From: Ornithodoros turicata
Taxonomy: Eukaryota; Arthropoda; Arachnida; Ixodida; Argasidae
DNA length: 64,000 nucleotides
Assembly: GCF_037126465.1 (NCBI RefSeq)
Contig: NC_088201.1
Span: 190,118,031-190,182,030 of the forward strand
Direction of reading: 5' to 3'
The translations under genes were made by a program, and so were the position numbers. Shown here in pieces: positions 53,190 to 64,000 of the stretch (positions are counted from its first letter, which is position 1; each line of letters opens with the position of its first letter). The notes beneath the pieces are model-generated. The model was not told the DNA's origin and did not search any database. It worked only from the letters and a program-made list of their open reading frames with translations.

Positions 53190-54511
53190 CGAGGTGTGTT
53201 CAAAAAGTACGCGGACTGACGTCATAAAACAAAATGTACTTTATTTACAAGTTACATGTCCGGGTCCCCTTCAAAGTACTCCCCTCCCGAACGGACACAC
53301 TTATCCCAACGATTTTTCCACTTGTTGAAACAGTCCTGGTAGGCTTCTTTTGTAATGTCCTTCAGCTCCTTCGTCGCAATTGCTTTAATCTCGGGAACTG
53401 TCTCAAACCTTATTCCTTTCAAGGGTCTTTTGAGTTTTGGGAACAGGAAAAAGTCACAAGGAGCAAGGTCAGGTGAGTAGGGGGGGTGGGGAAGAACAGT
53501 GATCGAATGTTTGGCCAAAAACTCCCGAGTTCTGAGGGCTGAATGGGCTGGAGCGTTGTCGTGATGGAAAAACCAATCGCCACTCCTCCACATTTCTGGT
53601 CTTTTGCGACGGATGGCGTCCCTCAGACGTTTCAGAACTTCAATGTAGTAAGTCTGATTCACTGTGGAGCCTTGGGGGAGATACTCGTGGTGAACAACAC
53701 CCTTGGCATCAAAGAAAACCGTCAGCATAACCTTGACATTGGATCGAACTTGGCGAGCTTTTTTGGGTCTGGGGGACATTTCACCCACCCATTGGGACGA
53801 TTGGACCTTCGTTTCAATGTCATAACCGTAGACCCATGATTCATCACCTGTTATGATCCTTGACAAAAAGTCTTCATCTTCTTCTGAACGATCAAGCAGT
53901 TCCTGACAAACCTGGACGCGATTGGCTTTTTGGTCGTGTGTCATCAGTCGTGGCACAAATTTTGCAGCAACGCGGTGCATCCTCAATTTTTCGGTCAAAA
54001 TCTCGTAACAAGATCCTACTGATATCCCACACTCTTCAGCAAGCTCCCTGATGGCCAGACGTCGATTTGCCCGCACCAGGGTGTTGATTTCGTCGACGTG
54101 TGGGTCGTCAGTTGACGTGGAAGGACGTCCAGGACGCTCGTCGTCTTCAATCGACTGTCGACCACCGTTAAAACGTCCATACCACTTGAAACATGCCGTA
54201 CGCTTCATAGCAACATCACCGTAAGCCGTGTTGAGCATAGCAAATGTTTCAGTCGCAGATTTTCCAAGTTTAACACAAAATTTCACAGCAAGTCGTTGCT
54301 CCCTCAGGTCATTAATTCTGAAATCCGACAAACGGAAAGAACAGACTTCACGAAACACCGCGTAGCTAACCAACAAATGAAGATTTCTCCAATCGGAAAA
54401 CGGCGTTTCATCAGCTGATGTATAGTAATCTAGCGACACCAAGCGGATTCCCCTGGAACTAACTGGAGCCGTGCAATTCAAACAGTCCGTGTATTTTTTG
54501 AACACACCTCG
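53190..54511 (-). mobile_element. Mariner transposon, 1.32 kb
   Basis: The ends CGAGGTGTGTTCAAAAAGTA and, inverted, CGAGGTGTGTTCAAAAAATA match at 27 of 29 positions. They are flanked by TA at 53188-53189 and 54512-54513. Size, TA target and the transposase within define a full-length mariner. Confidence 0.92.
53252..54331 (-). CDS. Mariner transposase, no canonical ATG
   Basis: The protein has the N-terminal helix-turn-helix region (LREQRLAVKFCVKLGKSATETF..., CFKWYGRF, ERPGRPS) and the catalytic triad ITGDESW, HHDNAPAH and YSPDLAPCDFFLFP. There are 34 residues between the second and third Asp, the D,D34D signature. It is about 359 residues with no stops. No ATG precedes the conserved start; a TTG occupies the expected place (54331). 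The frame stays open through the 5' region and terminal repeat to an ATG in flanking DNA at 54565, so a fused start is possible. Otherwise the copy may be catalytically intact. Confidence 0.85.
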   Translation of the reverse strand: MSDFRINDLREQRLAVKFCVKLGKSATETFAMLNTAYGDVAMKRTACFKWYGRFNGGRQSIEDDERPGRPSTSTDDPHVDEINTLVRANRRLAIRELAEECGISVGSCYEILTEKLRMHRVAAKFVPRLMTHDQKANRVQVCQELLDRSEEDEDFLSRIITGDESWVYGYDIETKVQSSQWVGEMSPRPKKARQVRSNVKVMLTVFFDAKGVVHHEYLPQGSTVNQTYYIEVLKRLRDAIRRKRPEMWRSGDWFFHHDNAPAHSALRTREFLAKHSITVLPHPPYSPDLAPCDFFLFPKLKRPLKGIRFETVPEIKAIATKELKDITKEAYQDCFNKWKNRWDKCVRSGGEYFEGDPDM

Positions 54512-54513
54512 TA

Positions 54514-55279
54514 CATGTTCTCCATGTATCGACAGGCTGGCCCGCGATTCCCCTAGAAATTCCACCGACTTGTAACGTAAACCATGTAACGCTTTACAGT
54601 ACAGAACGTTTGCACCTCACCGTTGCCCACCTCATCATATCATCCAATGTATGTGTGTGTATGTTGCACAATAAATGCACGTGCATTACAAAAAAAAAAG
54701 AAAAAGAATAACAACGTCGTCTTTCCCGCTGCACAATAACGAGACGCAGAGCGCGCCAGCAACGCGCCCTATCATGACCATGAACTCTTCGTCGTCAAGG
54801 CTGCACTGGGTGATAAGACAAGCATGCAACTCGACGACAGATAAAGTGTGGTACGAAGCACGAAAGAAGTTATTCGCCACGAAATCATCACGAAAGCGTG
54901 CCATCATGCGTAGACCAAGGTGAGATGCGCTGCTTCGACCGGCGTTGCGAGTCAAGGGTCGTAGAAGGAATCCTTCAACTATCCAAGTTTGCGCGGGCTT
55001 CCATGAACTTAATGAAGGCTCGGTTTTCGCCTTTTCGGCCAGCCCCCTACGCGAATGCCACACCCTTCTTCACGAACAGTCGGAAACTACCTGACCGTCT
55101 CGCCCTCCTCGTTTATAGGTAGGTAATTGAGGATTATCTTTTTGGGCCTGAGGGATTGATCGCTTATATGTCAACGATTTAAAGTGGGGCAGGGCACTAG
55201 TCAAGAAGGACACGTGATACCACACGTGAACGGCGCCCTTCGCGTGATACGTCAAGGGGTATCATACGTCACGTACAAT
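54514..55279. other. Intergenic stretch, nothing recognised
   Basis: A 125-codon minus-strand frame (54686-55063) has no recognisable motif and may be chance or an unknown repeat. Confidence 0.35.
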
Positions 55280-55475
55280 GTCTTGAAGGAAGGAACCGAA
55301 AAGTGAAAAATACCCCCTCCCCCATTTCCTTGCAACACACACATAGCGTCACTTCTCAATTCGGCGTGTTTTTTACGCGCAAATATTTTCAAGATCGTCG
55401 GAACCTGGACACTGCTGCCAACAAACGGCTAAAAGAGCAATTTGTCCAGGTCCACTGTACAGGTATGGTGGACTA
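55280..55475 (+). repeat. Dispersed GGAACCGAAAAGTGA repeat
   Basis: It begins GGAACCGAAAAGTGAAAAAT and shares CTCAATTCGGCGT, AATATTTTCAAGAT and CTGCTGCCA in order with the inverted copy at 45.9-46.3 kb. It is non-coding. Confidence 0.55.
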
Positions 55476-56929
55476 GAAGGACTGGTATGCTTACCGCCAT
55501 AGTAAATACATGGAATGTGCGACGCCCCTGATTTGAAGTCAAGCTCCTGAGATCCGGTGCTACGCGTTTACTGCGAATCATGCGGGTTCACGTTGAACTA
55601 GTCCAACATGTCCCGTGTGTGACGGTGTATGCATGCTTGACTATTGTTATAGTGAACAATTTTTTACCAGCAATATGTTGGTTTGTGTTCTGACCGTTTA
55701 CTAGCATCCGCAATTCTTTGTAACAAAGCACGTGACATTTGCTGCCGTCACGTCTGCCTAGCAGCCCATCCCTGCAAGCGAAAGATATCGAAGCGTTGCG
55801 AAGCACGCGTGGCTGCGTCTCTTATCTTCGGTGGGTGATGACTCATAATTAACTTGGGAGAAACAAAATTGAGTTTTGTGATTACTGCTTCCAAAAGCTT
55901 GCCTCCTTGGTTTCTTTCTATTCACTCTTTGTTTTCAACCTAGATTACCAAGTTGCTGTGTACAGGAAGCTCGGAACATTATGTCACGGAATATAGGCCG
56001 ATGGTAGATTGTTCAACTAAAGTGTCACTTAACTAAACTATGGCGCTATCTGTACACTGTACTTCGCCGTACATCTTATTTGTTATGCAATTCTTTTGCT
56101 CCTTATGTAGCTCTTAGTTAACCGCTTATAAAGGAACACGGTATCAGATATGAAACACAAAATTTCATTGTACACTAGTGTTGTAGCGACATCCGCGTGT
56201 ACAGGGCATGCGTGGACCTTCAAGGGTCTTCCCTCTGCCAGTAGCGTCGCAATTGCATTATCTCTGCATGCACTCTTTTACTGCGGATTAACACAATAAC
56301 AAGACCATATACTTGTATAAAAGAAGAAAAAAGTGTCACTCTTGTGTTATTAGCCGAAAATGCTTGAATGGAATTGATGCGATATTAAGGTTCCTGTAAC
56401 ATCACGTTAAGTTCATATTATCCACCTTTTGAGCGGCCTAAGAGCGCTCGTAAGGTGACATTATACAGTTTGAAGTTGTAAAGTTTAGTATACACCCTAC
56501 GCCCAGTAACGCTTACGTACCGCATGAACATGACCACATTTTTATTATTATTCTTTTTTTTTTAATGTACCGCATGATTCAAGAGGTACGGCGAACCTGA
56601 TAAAATATGAGGTAGGGCGCGCCCTTTCGTGCATGAGGCACACATGCGATACGGTGCACCTTTGCCATGTAATGGAGGAAGTATTTGCACGAACGAGCGA
56701 AATCAGACAACCGTCAAACACTGTCAGACCTTCAGACATTTGTCCTACATTTTGCACGTTAACCCGTTCACCATATGTGCATCTGCTTGCATTTTCGCCG
56801 CCTGCAGCAGGCGTCCTCGGGTATACCCAGTCCGACTCTGTCGCGGCTCACATCCCCATGTTTTTCTTTTACCTCATCACAACAATCAGCTAATAAGAGT
56901 ATAACATAGTTACAAATTGAACCTATTGA
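55476..56929. other. Intergenic stretch, nothing recognised
   Basis: AT-rich with chance frames only. Confidence 0.4.
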
Positions 56930-56937
56930 CATTGAAT

Positions 56938-57927
56938 CAGTGTTGTGTGTAGAGGCGCTACTTGTAGTCGCTACTTTTTTCAGTAGCGGAGGTGTAATTC
57001 CGCTACATTTGTTATTTGTAGCGGGAAAGTAATTTCCGTTACAATTTTGAGTAGCGGAACCGCCTCCGCTACCACGACTTTTGAGTGAGAAAATAAAATA
57101 AATTAGACGCTAGACTCTAGCGTCTAAAGGTGATTTTACTACATCGTCCGTATCGTATTCAACTGCGAAACCGGTAACGATAGATGGTATTCACTTTAGG
57201 TTCGACCGATTCATGTCAGACCAGAGCCTTCAAATCGCTGCTGTCTTAATTCCGAGGTTTAAGCTCTCATGGCTCACGGATGAAAACCAACGAAAGGAAG
57301 TAACCAGCTTGACCGTAAACGAAATGTTAAGGTGTTCGGCCGCCTCAAGTGAGCGCGCCGAGGAATCCACGAGCGAGCTCCATGCAGATGATTTATTTTC
57401 TTTTGGGGAGTCCTTCTGCAGCAGATCCAACTGATCGTGAGCTTACTCAGTACCTTTTTATGCCAGATAACTTTAATTTGCCATCGCTAAAGCAGGGTTA
57501 TCCAAGAGTGCACGGGGCGTTCCTCAAGCTGAATACCGCCGTTCCATCAAGAGCGTCTGCCGAACGACTTTTCAGTGTTTGCGCGAGATACGTTCACCAA
57601 GAAACGTGTTAGGCTCAGTGACGGGAACTTTGAGCGGCAACTGCTCTTGAAGTTGAATGCAAGTGTGTAATGACTTTTTCAAAAAGTACTGGTCGCAAGA
57701 AATAAAGTATCAGCAAGAGCACATATCTTTGAATGTATCGAATCACACATTCATAGGCCTTCGGCGAGAAAGTAGCGGAAGGGTAATTGCGCTACATTTT
57801 TTTGGTAGCGGTAGCGGTATCGTGCTACATTCGTAAATTTGTAGCGCCGCATGTATCGCGATACTTTTAAATAGGGTAGCGGGTAGCGGTATTTCGCTAC
57901 ATAAATTGAGTAGCGGGCACAACACTG
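56938..57927 (+). mobile_element. Internally deleted hAT transposon with 8-bp target duplication
   Basis: The termini CAGTGTTGTG and CACAACACTG are flanked by perfect 8-bp direct repeats CATTGAAT (56930-56937 and 57928-57935). This is the hallmark of hAT. Both subterminal regions carry many GTAGCGG/CCGCTAC words, the usual transposase-binding repeats. At 990 bp it is too short for a full transposase, so most of the gene is deleted. Confidence 0.88.
57190..57670 (+). pseudogene. hAT transposase C-terminal remnant
   Basis: Two overlapping frames hold the end of a hAT transposase: IPRFKLSWLTDE in one, and LTQYLFMPDNFNLPSLKQGYP then TAVPSRASAERLFSVC in the other. The latter is the dimerisation motif (P-S-x-A-S-A-E-R-L-F-S). 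A frameshift separates them and the catalytic domain is gone. Confidence 0.75.
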
Positions 57928-57935
57928 CATTGAAT

Positions 57936-58389
57936 ACGGTTAAGGGTACAATGCCACGATTTCTGAATATATAGTCCCGCCTAGCGATAGTCCTGACTGT
58001 TGCCTTCCTAAGCGTGGCCGGCTACGCCAAGCAGTTATATGCCTTCCTTCTTGAGTTATATGGTTACATGATTTACAACAGTAACTCATCATGAGAAAGT
58101 TATCCTTGCGCGTATAAATCACCCGCTCCCAAGTTACCGAACATACAAACCTGCCGAACGCTAACTATATAGGAGACCTTAGCCGGAGTTGGAGACTTCA
58201 TGAATGGGAACGCAATACTGGATATTGCCTTTTGTTATGACCTATCCCCAGTCGTCAAAAGCTAGACTAAAATTCAAGAAACTTGTGCATCAGAATAGAA
58301 TAGAAATAGAAAGAAAAAAATGGAAACTTAGGTCGCACTGGTGTGACCAGCTGTTCCAGGACGCTTGACGTGTGGAAGCACTGAATGAA
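57936..58389. other. Intergenic stretch with A-rich SINE-like tail
   Basis: A word GGTCGCACTGGTGTGACCAG near 58,330 resembles one near 29,890 (GGTCGCAGTGGTGCGAGCAG), each after an A-rich tract. It is probably a shared short repeat. Confidence 0.35.
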
Positions 58390-58824
58390 TTAAAAGATTA
58401 TAACAGCACGTATGTCCTTGACGTAGGTCGTGAGCGCACACAGCACAGGTTGCTGGTGCTGCCTTGGACAGCTCCCCAATACCCTCTCAACACTAAATGG
58501 TCGGTTGTCAAGCTTCGCGAGGGCGTTCTTCAGTATTCGCCGACTAGAGTCGAAGCGTCGGCAGGTGACCAGCACGTGCTCCGTGTTCTCCACGGTTCCG
58601 CATGTTGAACAGTTCGGCGACCCAACGGCACCTATCTTATGGAGGAATGCTGCTCCGAACAGGACGTTGAGTCGCAGGCGATAGATGACGGACTCTAACG
58701 GCCTTGGCATCTTGGATGGGAGGCAGTAGGTGCAGTTGGGGTCGATTCGCGCGAGGAACGAGTGATTCATGTCGTCGCCTGTCCACATGGTTTTAGAGAG
58801 GCGATCACGTAAGGAGGCCAGCAA
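58390..58824 (-). pseudogene. Non-LTR retrotransposon 3' fragment (zinc-binding tail)
   Basis: A 144-codon minus-strand frame reads MPRPLESVIYRLRLNVLFGAAFLHKIG then C-x2-CG-x3-NTEHVLVTCRRF, the Cys-rich module downstream of the RT in I/R1/Jockey-type LINEs. I associate the exact wording with LINE copies common in tick genomes. The rest of the element is missing (5' truncation). Confidence 0.65.
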
Positions 58825-59159
58825 TACTTGATATGTTCCTAGTGTCTAATAATTTTGTCTGGAAATGGGACTGCGAAGCACTTGGTGGACTTTCACATCA
58901 CATGGTGGTCCTTTTGAGATGCACCATATAAAGTTCCGTAAGCATACAAGACCTAAATCCAGACATTCTACTCGCACGATTTTTCTGGGGCAGATCCTTC
59001 TATCATTTTAACCAGATCTGTAGCACCACGAGAAACGTTAATATAGTCTGAAAAATTTTCAAGGCCACTGTAAGCATGTGCGTAGCGCCCAAGAAGGCTC
59101 GCAAGGTTTACACTGGGAGACCATGGATAACACGCGACATTTTGCATCTTAAGCGTCGC

Positions 59160-60480
59160 ATAACTAAAATTAGACGGCGAAGTAATCTAACCTTGGTTCC
59201 AGGTTCGACGAAAGTCCTAAAAGAGGAAATTAAGTGAAGCTAAAAAGAAATATTTTAGCCGCGTCCTAGATCATACATCAAGAAGTATTCTTCGGGTTTG
59301 TTGGTAAAAAGAAATGTGGAGATATTAGTCCCAAAAGACTCGGGACAGGCTACTCCAGGACGCGTTATAGAAGTCTTCTGGGCAAGACAATATTGCGAAT
59401 TATTTTCTTAGAAGGTACCGAGCAGGTTGCCCATGTCCTCAAAATTATTTTCCAAATGTCGCTGTACGAAGGGAATGCCTGGAACGAATGCAAATGCGCT
59501 TGTGTAAAACCGATACGTAAGGCATGAGACTCTTCCTTGGTTTCGAATTATCTCTTCAGTTATTCAGTCTTATGTCTTCAGCTGTTGTGAATTGCTAGAG
59601 CTCATGTTTTCCAGACAAGTAACGTTGTGATCAAGTAACATCATCCATAGAAGAAAATTGATTGTTATCTCCCTTGTAGCATCGATTTCGTGGGGATTAC
59701 TTCGCTGTCACGGCCCGCTGTGATTTCATCCACGACTTGGCATTAGCTTTAGATAATAACCTACAAATTGACATTTTGTTTTTGCGTCTCTGGAAGGCAT
59801 TTAACCGTGCACGTACTCTACAGAAAACTGACACCTAATACCAAGATCATGGCTTGGCTCCGTCTCCGTGTGGTCGAACCCAGTTTGTGGAATATAAATG
59901 AACATAAGTCACCCTACAAAGACTGGGTACCATATCTGGTTTATACCACAGGAGTCAGTCTTGAGACCTTTCTGTTTCTTTTTATATAAATGACATGTTA
60001 AGTAACATTAACTGTAAACTGCATGTTTATTTTTATTATTTATTTATTTAACTGCATGTTTAGTCGCTGATGAGTGTATAATATATGGCGCGATATATTC
60101 CAAAGCACATAGGGATATCTAAACTTGCGTCCTCCCTATGTTGTGTGTGTGTATTTTCGGTGTGCTTTGCTTATGGCTAGTGAGGCATAGTGAGGACATA
60201 TCTTTACAAAACAGTATAGAACTCATCAATGAGTGGTGTGACAAATTGCAAATGATGTTGAACGTCGACAAAACTGTATGTATGCTTGTTACGTGTAGGA
60301 GGAAGGCTTTGTCAATATCATACTACTTGCAAGGTAGCTTTGTAAAGAAGACGCACCGCTACATATACCTTAGGATTACCAACGCGTGCGATTTCTAATG
60401 GAATTTCACATGCGCTCAACAAGGCACTACAATCAAGAGAAAACTCTCCTGAAGAACACTGCACTATGCACTATTCTACT
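59160..60480 (+). pseudogene. Degenerate LINE reverse transcriptase fragment
   Basis: Broken frames hold WKAFNRA (from the D-F-x-K-A-F-D block), then TTGVSLETFLFLF in the place of the SGVPQG...PLLF block. A readable stretch follows (IELINEWCDKLQMMLNVDKTVCMLVT...), which matches the thumb-side W-C-x2-(W/L)-x-M-x-(L/F)-N-x2-K-(T/C) block. Many stops and shifts make it non-functional. The clade is unclear (CR1/Jockey-like). Confidence 0.55.
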
Positions 60481-61419
60481 GGTTAGGTGGGACTACCGAC
60501 ATATAGAACACTCGTGCTACCGATCGTCACGCACGCAAATGTAACTTCGGGCCCCTTTACCGCGACTCTAGCGAGTCTCTTTCGAATTGTTGCCAGTATA
60601 TATGTGTATTATGTGTACATATTGTCATTAATGTACTGTCCCCACTCCTTCCAAGGTCCCTTCTGGAACCAGCATTATTCTGAAATATGTCAATAAATGA
60701 CTATTGTTCTTTGCTTTGGGGTATTGTGTGTTTCTGTGCGTGAACAATCCCAAAATTCGCAGTCCCCCCCCCACGCCGGCGCACTCCGTCACTATACTCA
60801 ACCGCTATGCGGGAAGCGGCCTTACAGGATGTGAATTCAATGGGAGACAGCGTTTATGCCAATTAACACCAAAACAGAATAAAATTTTTAAGATGTCATC
60901 GTCTAATAGAGAAGAACACCATGTAAAGAACCCCTGGAGACATGAAAGGCGCCAGCAGAATATAAGCCTAGTGCACCCTGACCGAATAAATTTTAATGCA
61001 TTGCGCCTATGGGGATTCCGTCGATTTTTGCACATCGCTCATGTCTAGACTACGATTTTTCGACAAACGCAGTCAAATTCTGGAAATGTCATCGCCTATT
61101 TTCGTTCAGTACGTCCTCCAGCCCACATACCAACCACGGCACGATGTGTGAGTGTTAATCCTAAAGCACCCAGGGCCTTCAAAGTTGCGACTCAGACAGG
61201 GTTCCCCTCCTAGGCGCTCGAAGGACTAAGTCCCAGTATTATCGTAATACGCATGCGCTGAGACTGTACGGCCGATCTGAAGGAGTTCGAAACGAGAACG
61301 GTCATTTTTTCCAGAACTTGAAGGGGCTGACAGAACAGACAACTTTATTTTGAGTGAGTAATATACGAAAGATACTGTTTTGTATTTTATATCGCTTTGA
61401 TATTAAACTATACAACTTG
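60481..61419. other. Intergenic stretch, nothing recognised
   Basis: No motifs were found beyond short chance frames. Confidence 0.35.
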
Positions 61420-62830
61420 ATAAAACTGTCTATTTCGAGGGCCGTTTTTGAAGTTATTTTGTCAAACGCGACCTTTCAGGGTGCAATAGGAAAACAAGAT
61501 ACGGGGTTCGAACCCCGTGACCTCACTTTCACATACACATACTACAAAATCAGCTTAGGACATCTTTAATATTATTGTTATATCCAATGATATTAAGCCG
61601 CGAAGGTGATGAAATTGGCCATTTGGCCATTTGGAGTGCCGGTTTGGAAGCGGTTTTGTCAAACGCGACCTCTCAGGGTGCAACAGGGGAACAAGATACG
61701 GGGTTTAAACCCCGTGATCCTAGTTTCACATATACATACTACAAAATCAGCTTAGGACATCCTTAATATTATTGTTATATCCAAAGATATCAAGCCCCGA
61801 AGGTGATGAAATTGGCCACTTGGCCATTTCGAGTGCCGGTTTGGAAGCGATTTTGTCAAACGCGACCTCTCAGGGTATAACAGGGGAACAAGATACGGGC
61901 TTTCGACCGCGTGATCTTACTTTCACATATACATACTACAAAATCAGCTTAGGACATCTTTAATATTTTTATATCAAATGACATTAAGTCCCGAAGTTGA
62001 CGAAATTCGCCACTTGGCCATTTCGAGTGCCGTTTTGGGAGCGATTTTGTCAAACGCGACCTCTCAGGGTGCAATAGGGGAACAAGATACGGGATTCAAA
62101 CCCCGTGATCTTACTTTCACTTATACATACTACAAAATCAGCTTAGGACTTCTTTAATATTATTTTTATATCAAATGATATTAAGCCCAGAAGTTGACGA
62201 AATTCGCCACTTGGCCATTTCGAGTGCCGGTTTGGACGCTATTTTGTCAAACGCGACCTCTCAGGGTTCAACAGGGGAACATGATAAGGGGTTCAAACCC
62301 CGTGATCCTAGTTTCACATATACATACTACAAAATCAGCTTAGGACATCCTTAATATTATTGTTATATCAAATGATATTAAGCCCCGAAGGTGATGAAAT
62401 TGGCCATCTGGCCATTTCGAGTGCCGGTTTGGAAGCGATTTTGTCAAACGCGACCTCTCAGGGTGCAACAGGAGAACAAGATACGGGGTTCAAACGCCGT
62501 GATCCTAGTTTCACATATACATACTACAAAATCAGCTTAGGACATCTTTAATCTTACCGTTATATCCAATGATATTAAGCCCCGAAGGTGATGAAATTGG
62601 CCATTTGGCCATTTCGAATGCCGGTTTGGAAGCGATTTTGTCAAACGCGACCTCTCAGGGTGCAACAGGGGAACAAGATACGGGGTTCAAACCCCGTGAT
62701 CTTACTTTCGCATATACATACTACAAAATCAGCTTAGGACGCTTTTTGCTTAGCGAGTGTCGTTTTGGAAGCAGTTTCTTCAAACGCGACCTCTCCATGT
62801 ACGCCCTGGCACCAGGATTAAAGGGGCTTC
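61420..62830. repeat. 197-bp satellite with T-arm-like hairpin, about seven units
   Basis: GTCAAACGCGACC recurs at about 61461, 61658, 61855, 62049, 62246, 62443 and 62640, a period of 197 bp (once 194). Each unit holds a 63-codon frame and the hairpin CGGGG-TTC(G/A)AAC-CCCG. This equals a tRNA T-arm and B-box. Most units keep the hairpin; one reads GGGCTTTCGACCGC. Repeated open frames are likely a by-product of the unit length. Confidence 0.9.
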
Positions 62831-64000
62831 GCACGTGTTAAAGGGTTCAATCTGCTGCCGAATGTTGCGGTAGCCTCTGTTACAATCCCAGTACAAGCCG
62901 TTCATAGCATTTGGCACCATGATACATATCATTTGGGTCATTGTAAAGGGCCCTGCTGCCGCCCTTTTCCAAATTTTGCTGTGGTTTTCGATGCAATCAC
63001 AGGAGAGGGGCATAACATAAGCCGTCGCGTCTTTATATGTGTGAAAAATGTCTGCCACCATGATTAAAGGGGTTTTTGTCCGTTTTAAAGGGCTCTGCTT
63101 TAGCCTTTTATGGAGTTTGCGGCCGCATCCGTTAGAATTCCAGTAGAATGGCTATAGCATAAGCAGTTGAGTATACTTATATGACTTTGGAACTATGATA
63201 CAAGGGGTATCGACCGTTTTAAAGGGCTCTGCTGCCGTATTTTGCGGTAGTCTCTGTTACAATCCCGGTAGAAGGGCATAGCACAAGCCATTGGTGACAT
63301 GTCATCGGCAGCATGATACAAGGGGTCTCGCCAGTTCTGAAGGGCTATGCTGCATCCTTTTCCGATATTTGCGGTCGCGTGTGTTATGATCTCGGTAGAA
63401 TGGCATAGTATAAGCTGTTGATAATATGTCTTTGGCAGCATAACACAAGGGGTTTTGCTCGTTTAAGAGGGCTCTGCTGCCACGTTTGCCGAATTTGGCG
63501 ATCGCCTGTGTTATAACTCCAGCAGAATAGCATTGGACAAGCCACTGATATCTTTCTTTCTTTCGCTCCATAATACAGGGAATATCGCCCGTTTTATAAG
63601 GCCTTGCTGCCGCCGTATCCAAATTTTGCGGTCCCCTCTTGCGCAATTCTGGTAGAAAGGCATAGCATAAGCCGTCATGAATATGCCTTCGGTACCGTGA
63701 TACAAGGGGTTTCGTACATTTTAAAGGACTCTGCTGCTGCCTTTTCCGAATTTTGTGGTTGCTTCTGTTGCGATCCCTGTGGTTGCTTCTGTTGCGATTG
63801 TTGTTCTGTTGTAGAAGAGCATCATAAGCCGTTGATAATATCTGTTTGGAACCATGATTAAAGAGGTTTCGCCCGTTCTAAAGGGCTGTCCAGCGGTCTT
63901 TTTATGGATTTTGCGGTCGCCTCCGTTACAATCCCAGTGGGAAGGGCAATAGCATAGGCCGTCTCGAATATGCCTTTGGCACCATGATACAAAGGGTTTT
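62831..64000. repeat. Degenerate ~115-155-bp satellite, running off the window
   Basis: Words ATGATACAAGGGGTTTCG, CGTTTTAAAGGGCTCTGC and CAATCCCAGTAGAAGGGCAT recur about nine times at irregular spacings of roughly 115-155 bp. Units are 70-85 percent alike. The array continues past 64,000. Confidence 0.85.

Noticed and set aside
54686..55063. 125-codon minus-strand frame
   Set aside because: No motif, splice context or repeat terminus supports it.
61461..62700. True tRNA genes in the 197-bp satellite
   Set aside because: Only a T-arm-like hairpin is present. No acceptor stem, D-arm or anticodon arm could be formed around it.
61575..62841. Repeated 63-codon open frames
   Set aside because: They recur because the satellite unit does. 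Differences between units include frame-breaking changes, so no protein is indicated.

Overview
The window is eukaryotic DNA from a repeat-dense arthropod genome, most likely an ixodid (hard) tick. It has spliceosomal introns, large satellite arrays and relics of nearly every transposon class. A tRNA-derived SINE that looks like the tick Ruka family lies at 29.5-29.8 kb, and a LINE tail of a type common in ticks lies at 58.4-58.8 kb. No conserved single-copy host gene is certain.

Layout. 0-7 kb: AT-rich DNA with small palindromic DNA-transposon relics, an ~80-bp minisatellite and a GGTATA-rich CACT...AGTG element. 8-15.2 kb: two head-to-head genes. A multi-exon DUF4806-type gene lies on the minus strand and an EnSpm/CACTA-like transposase on the plus strand; they may be two halves of one transposon. 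15.7-27.9 kb: a satellite of 236-bp units, interrupted once by a 932-bp CACT-type element. 28-33 kb: MITEs, a SINE, and degenerate P2X7-like and THAP-like exons.

32,956-45,633 is a complete 12.7-kb Polinton/Maverick with AG...CT ends, ~1.07-kb terminal inverted repeats and a perfect 6-bp target duplication (TTCTAC). Its left arm is a tight, overlapping cistron series on the plus strand: packaging ATPase, two conserved small proteins, chromodomain integrase, penton, small basic virion protein, major capsid protein and adenain-like protease. No protein-primed DNA polymerase B is visible. Where one might sit, the right arm has small, apparently spliced genes not recognised from any family. These include two overlapping paralogues with a shared Cys/His/Trp motif, a three-exon gene, an Arg-rich gene with a duplicated splice donor, and a series of four covarying stem-loops. 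TATA boxes inside both terminal repeats point inward at the first gene of each arm. The element looks young, but its penton gene has an in-frame UAG.

45.6-64 kb: more mobile DNA. This includes a Penelope-like element with a one-base frameshift, a mariner with an almost intact transposase, an internally deleted hAT with an 8-bp target duplication, LINE fragments, a 197-bp satellite carrying a tRNA T-arm-like hairpin, and a second degenerate satellite running off the end.

The ORFs inside the satellites, inside the Polinton terminal repeats and antisense to the genes above are treated as chance frames.
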